Program-made: the position numbers and the translations under genes
The notes under the pieces: generated by a model
Told to the model about the DNA's origin: nothing
Seen by the model: the letters and a program-made list of their open reading frames with translations, nothing else
Databases searched by the model: none
Part shown: in pieces, positions 53,166 to 64,000 of the stretch
Numbering within the stretch: position 1 is the stretch's first letter
Layout: every line of letters starts with the position of its first letter
NCBI GenBank assembly: GCA_004026145.2
Contig: CP034996.1
Location: 6,921,407 to 6,985,406, forward strand
Direction: 5' to 3'
Length of the DNA stretch: 64,000 nt
Source of the DNA: Takifugu bimaculatus
Taxonomy: Eukaryota > Chordata > Actinopteri > Tetraodontiformes > Tetraodontidae

Positions 53166-56100
53166 CTGAGCTACCACCGTCCCTTTCATTGGCTTCCTTT
53201 CGGTTTGTTTTGGAACAGTGAGTAAACCAGTCTCATATGCATCCCTGTCTGCAGTTTGTCTTGATTTATGGACAGCAAATTACCCAAGAGCACTTGAGTC
53301 TCATTTGTCACCTGTCATTGAGATGTCCTGCTAAGGTGTTTTCCTGTTACCGATGGACCTGGAATCAATCTGTCAGTGTACTGAAGAACCGTGAAGACAG
53401 ACAAAATTAGTCTTGCTTACACAGAAGACCATTGCTGTCCGGTCTGTCAGCTTGAACTGACCTGCCATCTACGCCAGAAAGTGAGTGTTGTCCCAAGTGC
53501 AAACCAAATCCCCCCTTGGTAGCTTTTGTTAGTCTATTTGACAAAGGCATGGTTCATTATACAATCTGCTTTTGTAGAGAATTTCAGCATTTGACCTGTG
53601 TCAGTGTTTAAGTAAACATTTAACAAGGCAAATGAATAATCAATTGATAATTAACTGGCTGTAGCAGCTCGATCACTTTTGAATGATCATTTCTACCATT
53701 TCTGAATATTGATCAAATCAACAGTCTAAACAAACATAGTGTTTATGATTATAATGTCTATGAATAATGGGTTCATCAGATTGATCTTTCCATCATCCTC
53801 ATCAACATCAAAACAAAATTTTAACACGCAAATGTAACAGGTCTCAGACGGAGAACCCATAAACAAGTCCGTTCATGAAGAGTCTTGTGAACAAGTGCCA
53901 GCAGCACTGAAATATTCCATTTGTAAATAGGCTTGTCATCTCACTTGACAGGTGATCATTGACCACTGCAGTCCATATTAACACATTTAACACACTGAAA
54001 ATATGTATTATGAATAAAAATCAAATTGCATGGATGTGACCATACATTTTTTGTGTGTCACACAAACACCAATTTACGAATTACCTATTTCAATATTAAT
54101 ATTAATGTCATCACAGAAGAGCTCCTAAATGGAAGACAAAAAGCCCATTTTGTCTATAATTGGAGCGAATCTTGGAGGATCTCTTCAGTTCAGATTCCTT
54201 TCCACTGCAATAAAATAGAAAATTGTGTTTTCTATTTGAAAATAAATAAATGTATCGGAAATACGGCCCATCCCTGCGTATACCATTACTCACACTGCCG
54301 CCACTGTAGAGAGGTTACAATTGTGGTGCGGGGTGAGGGATGAATAGGATAAGCCAGAGACATGACAAATATGTATTCCCATAAGCAGAACCCATTATGA
54401 ACACTCAGAACAAGAGGTGGTATAACTCTAAACTGGATGGGGAAAGAGAAGCAGATGGAGAGAGACAAAGGAGAGAAGCATCCAGACAGAGAGGCTGTCT
54501 GGGCTGAACAACTCTGAAATGATAAACAGGTTATTGTGGCTTTCATCAAACATGCAAGTATACCATATTCAGAAAGTAAACAAAAGCTGAAACATAACAT
54601 AATTGAAAGAAACACTTTGGAGCAAAAAACCAAGAAGGTTTGCTGGAAACAACCAAGAAAGAAAAAGCCGAGACGATCTGTCTTCAGATAAAGTTGCATG
54701 ATGTGACCTTATTAGAGCTGAGGCAACCAGACAGACCAACACACAGCGGCCAAAGTCTTTTTCAGGTCCCTGAATATGTGTAGATCTGTCTTGCCTCTGC
54801 TCTAATAAAGTCACTTTATATAACTTTACCTGGCGACAGAGTGCCTCAGCTTTTTCTTCCGTGGTTGTTTGAAGCAAACCTTGTTTTTTTGCATTCACCC
54901 ACTTTACTGAAGAGCACTTGTCCAGTTAGATCTGTTCATCCAAGCAGCGTTTTTGTTCACAACAGTTTCTGAATTTTTCTCTGAGCAATAATGGACAGTT
55001 GGGGCCTAAAGTAACCGGGGCTTTTACCGCTCCTGTAAGTGAACAAGAAATATAAATACAGACGTTGTTGTACATTTTCCAGGATGCACTTCCTGCAAAA
55101 ATAAAGGTTTTATTCTTGTTGGTCTGTTCAGTTTCATGTTTATATTGTGTCTCATCTCTCCTCGTGACCCTAGAGTCCTCCCCCTGTATCTGTCTCCTAC
55201 ATTTACACAAGTGGAAAAGCATTAAATCTAATAATGTCTGATGTTGCATTTTGGACTTAAGCAAACAATTAATGTAACTTTAGCACAAACACAATTCAAT
55301 ATGTTAAAACTGTAACATATTCAGTAAAACCAAATCACTAAGTATTTATTGAAACATACAGTAGATCACAGCAATTATTTCAAACTGTTTTATTATCTAT
55401 ATTTATCTCTGTTTTCTGTCCATTTTTCTCACCAAGAAATACATTTATTTAAATGCACAATTAATGAATTTATCAAAAATCTGCACTTCAAAAGACAGTG
55501 GTTGTAATGTCTTAATTTGTCACCACATTTAAAAAAACATAAAATAAGTTCAATGTTCCTGCTCAGTGGTGGTGAACTCATGGGAGAAACCCTACCTTGG
55601 AACCTAGAGACATCTGGTTGTTCAACATGAGCTCTGAGACAGTAGCCTCTTAGGGGCAACAGATTTGCACACAAGAGGGGAATTTTCAGCTTGGGTTTAC
55701 AAAGACTCCAGCATGTTAGATATTATGGGCGCTCCCATTTGTTTTTGCCCAAGGACATGCATGAGAACTTTGCACCAGTAGCTAAATCTTACCAACAGAA
55801 AAAGGCTACAGTAAATAAAGTCAATCATATGATTGAATATTTGTTTGAATTAGTAGATAAACAACTTAAAATTGCTGAAGTTTGCTGTAGCTGTCCTGAG
55901 AATCCTGCATTTTAGTTAACTTTGGGCTTGTCATAAAAGATGTTAAAAGTCAAATGAGTTCACCTTTGAAATGGGACTTACCCTGATGAGTGCGGGTAGT
56001 GTGTCCAGTTTGCTCGAGTCCCCACTGTGAATGATGGCAGTAAAAACAAGGAAAATGCATTCGCGCACTCAGCAGGAGCTACTTTCCTCTGCTTGGTTGG

Positions 56101-57552
56101 TTTAATCCCACATGGTCTGTAGTTGCTGCCTGGCTCAATATTTTTTGTTGCCAGTTTTTTTTAAAAAGCCATAGAAGATAGACTGAACATTCTAATGAAC
56201 TATAAAATCATTGTAATATTTTATGTGGATACATCATTAGTAGAATATACATCACATGTGAAAACTTTCTTCCTCCAATAAGGTCACCTGTAACTTCAAA
56301 TCAGAGAGACAAGGGCAGCATGCATGTGTGTGTCAGGATGTATGGTGTTTTTTTTTGTTTTGGTTGTTTGTTTGTTTTATGCAGGACACATTAAACAGAT
56401 GTGCTTTTCCTGCAGAGTCCAGGCAATGCAAAGGTTCCTGGCATGACGTGTCCAAAAAAACCCTACCGCTCTGATTTCAGCTTGGGCTGTCCAGAAAGGT
56501 AACCATTTCATCATCTCTGGAGACAAGGAGACGTTACTCATCACCTAAGTAATAGCAGCCTCACGACCAAACAGTTGGGTTTCAGTGTCACGCTGCAGTT
56601 TGTTTGTCAGCAGCAGACACAAGATTACTGTTGGTGCTGACAGAAGTTATTCATTGATGAAGGACGAAGCAAATTTAGCCAACAGGCTGCAACAAAACAC
56701 GAGGAAAATAATCAAGTCTCTTTACTCTAATAACACACTGTTCTGAGCTAAGACTGTTGGCTTATTGTAAATCCCCCTTGGTACTGAAAGGGTGCAAAGT
56801 AATTACACACATTACAGTATGCCAACCATATTTGCTCACAAAATGAGGTATCCTGCACAGCAGATATAGACACAGATGCAAACCTGAATAATGCATGAGT
56901 CACACTGAAATATGAGTGTGCTATGTTCTATGGCATATTGCACCGTGAATTGTGACTCATTTGCATCTACATTGGTGCACATATGTCTACAGAGACAGAA
57001 ATCAAGTCACTGTTGGCAGCACCGACAGATCTTCTGCTACTCATAAGTACAAAATATTGCATAAATGATTAGAAATATACACCAGAGTCCTCATTAGTCT
57101 TTCATTCACCACTGAGCTTAAATAATGAGAAGTCATTACTATGCTGTTCTTTACATTCACAACACATATAGTGTACTACATTTATTGGTTAGAGGGGGCT
57201 GGTATCCTCGGCTGAGAAGAGTCTGTTTACAGAGGCCATAGATGCTGCCTCTGGTAAACTTATTGACCTGGAGATAGTAACACCTTGATGAATATTGACC
57301 AGCATATTGGAGGCCCTTGCTCAAATCCTGGTTCTGTGTATTTGATTATTTGACACCTCACGGGTGTGCACACATTGAAAATGAATAAAAGTGAACACAA
57401 GTGTGGTGGAACACATTCCAGCTTGTTCCAAATAGGGAATCAATACCCAGTACAGCTCTCAAAACAAAGTAGGGGAACACTGTGGTTGATATTATCTCCT
57501 CTACACACCTAATGAATTCTGAACTATCTTGCCATCACTGAGTTTCATTGTG
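53166..57552. other. No gene seen
   Basis: AT-rich sequence. The longest frames (137 and 112 codons, minus strand) have no motif, splice context or codon pattern I can support. Confidence 0.45.
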
Positions 57553-57982
57553 TCACTGCCTGCTTTTCTGTTGTCCTGCTGTGGTGGAAAATTCCACTCA
57601 CGCTGCCATGTCTGTCCTCCACACCCACCTGAGTAGCCTCCACCAGTCTCACCTGTTGCTCTTTCACAGCCGGGATATAAGCCACTACAGTTATCTCACT
57701 GCTTCATGCCTGACTTTTCAGCACTTTCTTCTGTACAGATTTACTGTTTTCGACCCTGGCTGCCTCAGATCTTCCCTCCTCGTCTCAGCTCTGGTAAACA
57801 TGACAGTCTTCCATTCCCAACTAAAAGGTTTGCCTGTGTGTGGAGCTGCGCTTTCCTGAGGCTGTGTGGTGTTTCTGCCTTCCATCCTGCAAGCCCTCCA
57901 TGATTATAAGGAACTTTAATCATTGACTCGCGCACAACAGCACAACTGTTCCTGAGTTGTTGTGCTGCTTTTGGGTTCTACC
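57553..57982 (+). mobile_element. LTR of a Ty3/gypsy-like element
   Basis: Same family as the solo copy at 45731-46154. It opens 'tcactgcctgcttttctg' and includes 'ggtggaaaattccactcac' and 'cagccgggatataagcc' (a TATA-like promoter motif). It is followed, after the hAT insertion, by a gypsy-like gag, so it is probably the 5' LTR of that element. Confidence 0.65.
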
Positions 57983-58548
57983 TAGAGGTAAGATCTTAAG
58001 ACCGAGCCCGAGCCCGACCCAACCCGAAATTCGGGTCGGGCTTAAAATGCGTAAAATGTCAATCATTACGTTCGGGTCGGGTCGGGTCGGGCTTCTCTCT
58101 CGCTGACTTTTTTTTAATAAATATTTGTTTATAAAAATATACACTAAAACGATGTGTGGATACTAAACTAAGGAATACTTATTATAAATAAATAATTTAT
58201 AATTTATTTGATTTGCGTTATTCTATTTAAAGCCTAGTGGGCTGCAGTATTTCTCCGCGTAATTAAGCGAGTGCGCATCAAGATTTCTCTTTCACTCTCT
58301 TTGTCTGGCCTCTTATTCTGTGTTCCATTCATTTATCATGATCATAAAAATATGTAGATTATTTTAACCTTAAAAGATCTTGCGTTTTTTCTGCCCAAAA
58401 TACTATGGGATAAATTTAAATTTCGGGTTTGCTTCGGGCTCGGGCCTGCAAATCAAGTAAATTGGTCGGGCTTGGGCTGGGTCGGGCTTTAATGCCCGCG
58501 GGCCTGGGTCGGGTCGGGCTGGATTTTTTAGGCCCGATCTTACCTCTA
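57983..58548. mobile_element. hAT-type MITE, 566 bp, with exact 8-bp target duplication
   Basis: Terminal inverted repeats TAGAGGTAAGATC at 57983-57995 and 58536-58548 are perfect. The direct repeat GTTCTACC at 57975-57982 and 58549-58556 is an exact 8-bp target-site duplication, the hAT signature. Both ends are rich in CGGGTCGGGCT/AGCCCGACCC motifs, likely transposase-binding subterminal repeats. There is no transposase coding region. Confidence 0.92.
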
Positions 58549-58562
58549 GTTCTACCACACTC

Positions 58563-59549
58563 ATGTCAATACAGTCTGACCAGAAATGGATCCAGCACAC
58601 ATTCTTACTCCACTGGATTGAGGGGGTTCTACAGCAGCATGAGACAATGATGACCACAGCTGCTGCAGAGGCCAGACAAGCAGCACAGACCCATGATCTT
58701 GTGCTAGCTGGGCTAGTAGGACAGCTACAGCAATCAACCACCACACTCAGTCAACTTCCTGCTGCTCCTGTTGTTGCTGTTGATGTTTCTGCTCCTGACC
58801 CCGCTCATGCTTCAGCTCCTGTTCTGCGGGCATCTGCAGACCTCCCGGAACCTCGGATGGGAACCCCTGAGTGCTATGATGGGGACCGCCGCATATCCTG
58901 CCACCCATTCCTCACCAACCGCTCCCTCCTGATTGCTCTGCAGCTCCACACCTTCAACACGGAGGAAGCAAAGGTGGCGTTTGTTAGAAACCATCTGGCC
59001 CACAGCTCAGCTATGGCTCTTACTCAACAGACCTCAACAGTTTGTCTGCTGATCTTTGACCACCACCACAAGACTATTCAGTTTTCCAAATCCAAGGTCA
59101 TGGTTCTTGACAGGAAAAGGGTGGTTTACCCTCTCCAGGTTGGTGGAGACATTCTGCCTCAAGTGGAGACGTTCAAGTATTTCAGGGTCTTGTTCACGAG
59201 TGAGGGAAAGATGGAGGGTGAGATTGACAGAGGGATCGGTGCAGCCTCTGCATTTATGTGGTCGGTATTCTGGACCGTTATAGTAAAGAAAGAGCTTAGT
59301 CGAAGGGGGAAGCTCTTGATTTACTGGTCAGTCTATGATCCTACTTTCACCTATGGCCCTGAACTTTGCGTAGTGACTGAAATGACAAGATCACGGATAC
59401 AAGTGGCTGAAATAAGGGTGGCTGAGTGCTCCCTTAGAGGTAGGGTGAGAAGCTCAGTCACTCAGGAGCTCAGAGTAGAGCTGCTGCTCCTTCACATTGA
59501 GAAGAGTCAGCTGAGGTGGCTCAGACCTCTGTTTTGGATGTCTCCCTAG
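58563..59549 (+). mobile_element. Chimeric ORF: gypsy-like gag fused to LINE reverse-transcriptase end
   Basis: One open frame of 328 codons. The first half (about 58563-59035) is gag-like: a Gln/Ala-rich N-terminus, a PEPRMGTPECYDGDRR segment and a FLTNRSLLIALQLHTF capsid-like stretch. At about 59040 the character changes. The remainder is the C-terminal part of a non-LTR reverse transcriptase: SKVMVLDRKRVVYPLQVGG, a FKYFRVLFTSEGKMEGEID stretch, KKELSRRGKLLIY, and a domain ending LRWLRPLFWMSP. RT catalytic motifs are absent. It lies just downstream of an LTR of the same gypsy-like family interrupted by a hAT MITE. It is most likely a nested-insertion scar whose frame is open by chance or recent joining. 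Confidence 0.75.
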
Positions 59550-59979
59550 TGATGTGTTCCAGGCATGTCCCACTTTTTACTCCAATACTGAAATTATTCA
59601 TCACCATATATCACTATTAGTACTGATACCCTGTCACAGTGGATAAATGTTGCTTCTTGCTCCTCAATATGATACAAGAAATAAAATACCAAAGCATCGT
59701 GTCAACGGGGGATGTCAGGCCGGTTGCACCAGCCAGGTAGGTCATTCTCCTGACAGTGGGCTACTTTTATGCTTTTTACTGGCTGCTGCTTTGGGTGATG
59801 TAATTATGACAATGATCTTATTCTCTTGCTCTCCCCACCTGTGCTCAAGAAGCTCTGCCTCCTTCACAGCAACGGCCAGTTTGGAAAGAGGGGGTTAAGT
59901 GGACTGACCCCCCCTCATCTTTAGGGAGGAAAAGAACACTCTGTGGAATTCAGTGTTGCTTGTTCCAGATAAAACCAAC
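59550..59979. other. Spacer between two LINE remnants
   Basis: The start ('gatgtgttccaggcatgtcc') continues the 3' part of the upstream LINE. The rest shows no signal. Confidence 0.4.
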
Positions 59980-62879
59980 TAAAGTGGGGGGGGGGGGGGG
60001 TCAACACACATCTTGTGCCACATTCTGGAGGACACCAGATTGTTCACAATGAGTGTCCTACCTCTAAAGGACATCTTCGGGAAAAGCCACCGCCACTTCT
60101 CCAGCTGATCTTTAACTCTCTCAAGGGAATCTTCCCAGTTTTCCCCCATAAAATCCTCTTCCTCTGGGAAGACCCCAAGGTACTGTATTCCTCCTGTCTT
60201 CCACTGAAGACCCCCGGGTAGTGTGAGACCTCCTCCCAGGCCCCCTCCAAACATTAGAGCCTCGCTCTTCCCCAGTTCACCTTGGCTGATGAAATAAAAC
60301 TGAATTCATTAATCATGTTTGTTAAAGCATCAATGTCTTCCAGTGAATTGCTTAAAACGATAAGATCATCAGCATACGCGCTTGGGTAGATGTATGCCAA
60401 CTAGTTTTTGTCGCAATTTGTGCAGCAGAGGCTCTATGGCTGTTGTATATAGCATCCCAGAGATGGAGCAGCCCTGCCTCACCCCTCTCTGGATCTCAAT
60501 GGGAGCACTCAGCCCACCATTAATCTTTAGAATACTCATGATGTCACTATAGACTGCTCAGACCAAGGCTATAAAGCCAGAGTTGAACCCAAAGGCAACT
60601 AAGGTGTGCCACAGGTACTGGTGTTCAGCAGGGTCAAAAGCCTTTCCCATGTCTATGGAAATAAGACCAGTCTGTGTGGCCAATGAACTGGAGAGTACCA
60701 AAGTATCCCTAATCAAAGTGACATTGTCACTGATGAACCTGTTGGGAACACAGTAGGTCTTGTCAGGGTGGTTGATTGGACGACATCACCTCCCCCAGCC
60801 TAAGGGCCATGGGCAGTCTGCCCACTTTCAGGCTGTACAAGACCACCTCCAGCAAGTCACCACCGATAATCTCCCAGAAAACCTTGTAAAACTCAACCGT
60901 TAGGCCATCCAACCCTGGCGCTCTGCCAGTTTTCTCAAACTTAAGGTGGCAGCGTGGAGAGTTATCCCTGCTGTCAACCCTTTGTTGGTGTCCTCGCTGA
61001 CCTGATGGAGATCCTTGAAGAAGCTGTCTTGTTCATCTGGATTACTTGACCACTCACTCCTATAGAGGTTCTTATAAAACCCAGCAGCGTACTTCCTGAT
61101 CTCAAATGAGTCTGAGCAGCTACTCTTATGTAAGGAGTGAATGATCATCCTTTGTCCGTTCCTCTTCTCTAGTCCAAAGAAGAAAGAGGGAGCGTCCTTC
61201 TGGGAAGAGATCATGAACCTGGACCTGACCAGTGTGCCCTGGGCTGAGACGCCCAACATGTTGGCCAAAGCCACCTTTTTTGACTTGAGGGCATTAAGTA
61301 GCCCCATGTTTTCTGTAGAAGCAGCTAAAATATTCAACTCTCTAACCTGCCTCTCCAGATCTTTCATTTTCCTCGCCAACTCCATAGTGATACTGCGAGT
61401 CAGCTGCTGGCAGAGCTGCCTCACCCAGGCCTTACCAAAGTCCCACCACTGCTGTGTGTTGCCGTAGGCAAGCCCGCTCTCTCTGTGGGACAACCAGAGA
61501 AGTTTACAAGCATCTCTTAAAACTGTGGGTTTCTACTATGTCAATATGCTTAATGTCCACGCATTGAAAAAGAGTGGCTCTTTTAAAATCAGTCCTAGCT
61601 CCATTGAGGTTTAAGATACTGATATTAAAATCACACATTGATTAAAACATAAATTAGGGCAGTAAAAAACCTAGAAACCACCATCATCATTGATGAGGTG
61701 GTTCTTTACCCTTTAAACAACTTTTCTTAAACGATAGACCTCCTGATCATTCACTAAGTCCTAACTATACTTCCCTGATGACTTCCTAGTTAAAACACGA
61801 GCCAATCTTGCAAAAGAAAGAAGATCAGGGAAGAACTCCCCAATATTGGGCAGCCGGGCTCCTTCGGTCTGCTCCAGGACGGATTTAATTTGACCTGGAG
61901 ACTAAACTGGTCCAGCGTTGTCCTGAGACTGGGAGAGACCACTCACACTCGTACCTCTCTTTTTTTGGGCTTTTTTGGCTGACGGTTTTGCTACAAATCA
62001 ATGTTTTTCCTTTTCTGTGAGATTTTCATTTTCATTTAGACATATCTGTTACCAGTGTTTCTTCAGGGATTACCCTTTTCTTTTCCTTCTTTTTACTCCT
62101 GACAACAATCATGTCATCCATCGGTTGTTCACCTTAACTACCTGATTGTGAGACAAAAGTTTAATCCACTGATGGATCGAATAAAGCATCGGGACACTCT
62201 CACAATACTGTTCTCCACGACAACTGGGGTCTCCACGACTGAGAGTGACTCCGCAGTGGGGAGAACGCCCTCTGCGAGCACCACCACTTCTGCAACAACG
62301 GCAGAATCCACAAGAATCGCGGCTGGTGCCAGGGCCGGCCTGGCCACAGCAGCAGCAAAAGACCGCAGAACCGCACTTGCAGCAACAGCCACGGCCAGCT
62401 GGGGCCGTTTGAACCCCACATTTCTCAGGGCAGGAGCGGACCTGATGTCCCTCTGCTCCACAGCCAAAACACCTCATGTTTTCCAAGGACGCAAACACAT
62501 TGTAGTTAAAGCCTTCAAAGTTTAGAGAAAAGGACAGGTTCAGGTGACTTTCTTTGTCTTTGAGGATCATCATTATCTGTCTTCTGTGGCAAACGACGTG
62601 TTTGATCTTTGGTGATCTGCAGCCCAGATGGGGGAGACCAGCTGCCCATACCAGGACAGGTCCTTCACCAGAGACTCGTTTCTGATGAATGGGGGTACAT
62701 TGGATATCATCACCTTAGTGGTAAGTGAGAGGGGGGATTTGGTGGTGAAAGTGTCATGTATGACCACCCCTTTCTCCACCAGTTCGTTAACTTTAGTCGT
62801 GTTATCCACGAATATGACGATCGACGATGCACAACTTTGTCACTTTAAGAGCATCAGCCCTTCAGAAAGGCTCTTGTAG
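59980..62879 (-). mobile_element. Truncated Tx1-like (L1-group) LINE, ORF1 and ORF2 remnants
   Basis: Minus strand. ORF1 pieces: 62809-62573 (TKVMISNVPPFIRNESLVKD, an RNA-binding-like region) and 62573-62109, with a CFGCGAEGHQVRSC zinc knuckle and a Cys-rich tail. After a gap where most of the endonuclease should be, ORF2 resumes at about 61493 (SQKDAPSFFFGLEKRNGQ and FYKNLYRSEW). It continues through the reverse transcriptase: a VRQGCSISGMLYT motif and an AYADDLIVL catalytic motif near 60360-60390. It ends near 59980 in a G-run after the 'WHKMCVD' segment. Several stops and frame changes lie between about 60900 and 60260, so it is inactive. Orientation is opposite to the chimeric ORF upstream. 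Confidence 0.8.
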
Positions 62880-64000
62880 TACAACAGAGCCACAGCTATG
62901 ACATTATTTACATCCCTGGAAGTTTCCTTTGACCGGACAACTAACCTTTAGTGCTACGGAACCATGGAACATGGCGCTAAGCTCACCCAGAGTGCAACTT
63001 CAGTGAACAATAAATGCATTGTTGTAAAACCCCTGCTGCCAAACAGACTGTTCTGCGCTTGTTTGTCAGAAAAGCAAAAAGACTGTTGTTCTAAAGAAAC
63101 AGGGCTTTTGAGGCGAACGATGTTGCTGCACTCTTGTCCTGTCACATAACGGCCGGCCAGTGCAGTTGAAGTATGAACACAGAGCGTTTAGTTTTTGCTA
63201 CAATGTCTCCGTTTTTAAAGCTACTGTTCCAGCTCAAGATATGTCTGTAGTCAAATCACCCCTGATTGCCACTCTTTTGTATCTGCATCTGTTCAGGTGC
63301 AGTTTGAGCCTTACTGCCTCCTCAACAGTGTTCTGCAGCTCTCTCATGCTAACGACAAGGGACTCACATTCTCATTAAATACCTGGTATTCTCTGGACAC
63401 ATCTGTAGGAGGGTCTGGGAGGTTTCTATTTAACCGCAGGCCATCTCTTTATAGTAACACATTGTTTTAGTTGATGCGAAGATACCATGTTCTGCGCAGT
63501 AAAAGCGTGTTCTGTCCTCTCAATAAACTGCTATTTGCTATGGCCCTACAGAACCGTTCAGCTACACAGTCCTGCTGGCAGAGGCTTTATCTATCTTTGC
63601 ATCCAAACGTACAAACATGATGGATCTTACAACCGATACTATTGTTTTTTTTATGCACCTTCGAGCTTTACAGAAGATACAAGAATAACTGTTCCAAATT
63701 ACAGAGTTATACAATCTATTGTGTTCAACATTCCTGTGGACAGGAAACAGAAGTCACATAAATCAAGTAACTTTAAAGGAAACTCTATTCCATTGCTCCA
63801 TTTAAATCTTACACACTGGGTGTGTTTATTTACTTTATTGCTTTGATTTTTTGGGTCATTCATTCTCATACTTTTCTGCACTTCCAAAATATGCTTTTAA
63901 ATCCTTTTCTTTTACTTTCTAATAAATCTGCATTAATGCCGACTGCTGGTATGTGAATTAATGAATAGAACAAAAAAATAAATACTTGTTTTCACTATTT
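62880..64000. other. No gene seen
   Basis: AT-rich. Open frames up to 119 codons (63487-63846) have no recognisable motif. Confidence 0.45.

Noticed and set aside
54286..54898. Overlapping minus-strand frames of 137 and 109 codons
   Set aside because: No family resemblance, no consistent splice sites and a composition like the AT-rich surroundings.
57920..58144. Minus-strand 74-codon frame
   Set aside because: It is a translation of the GC-rich end of the hAT MITE.

Overview
The window looks like teleost nuclear DNA. Coding regions are split into short exons with GT-AG introns, and about half the length carries fish-type repeats: Tc1 and hAT MITEs, LINE fragments, LTR copies, GT, CCAT and GGAGA microsatellites, and short interspersed elements with a 'Tttatttatatagcg' end. 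Two conserved protein genes set the location. A p70 ribosomal S6 kinase gene (rps6kb1, + strand, 14404-21068) and a RING-finger membrane protein gene (rnft1, - strand, 23552-26027) lie tail to tail about 2.5 kb apart. From general knowledge this matches the RPS6KB1/RNFT1 neighbourhood of other vertebrates.

Layout. 1-14 kb is gene-poor. It holds one candidate three-exon gene for a small membrane protein (4264-5713) and microsatellites. 14.4-26 kb is the conserved block; a ~960-bp interspersed repeat with a GGAGA/TGAGA expansion sits in rps6kb1 intron 7. 28.9-38 kb is an accessory block: an intronless, frameshifted CCDC113-like copy (29006-29999); an apparently intact nine-exon gene for a short eIF4G-like protein with MIF4G and W2 domains but no MA3 (31230-33879, -); and a decayed Pim-like kinase (36100-37812, -) bracketed by 91-bp direct repeats. 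From 38 kb to the end no host gene is recognised. This part holds an endogenous retroelement gag-protease remnant, a LINE scrap, a Tc1-type MITE, two LTRs of one family, a 1-kb CCAT/CCTT array, a hAT-type MITE with an exact 8-bp target duplication, a gag/LINE chimeric ORF and a truncated Tx1-like LINE.

How the genes relate. S6K1 is the TOR-controlled kinase acting on translation. RNFT1 is a probable ER membrane E3 ligase. The short eIF4G-like protein would also act on translation initiation, but nothing in the sequence links it to its neighbours. Exon boundaries come from reading splice sites and frame continuity by eye. Family assignments rest on remembered protein families, with no database search.
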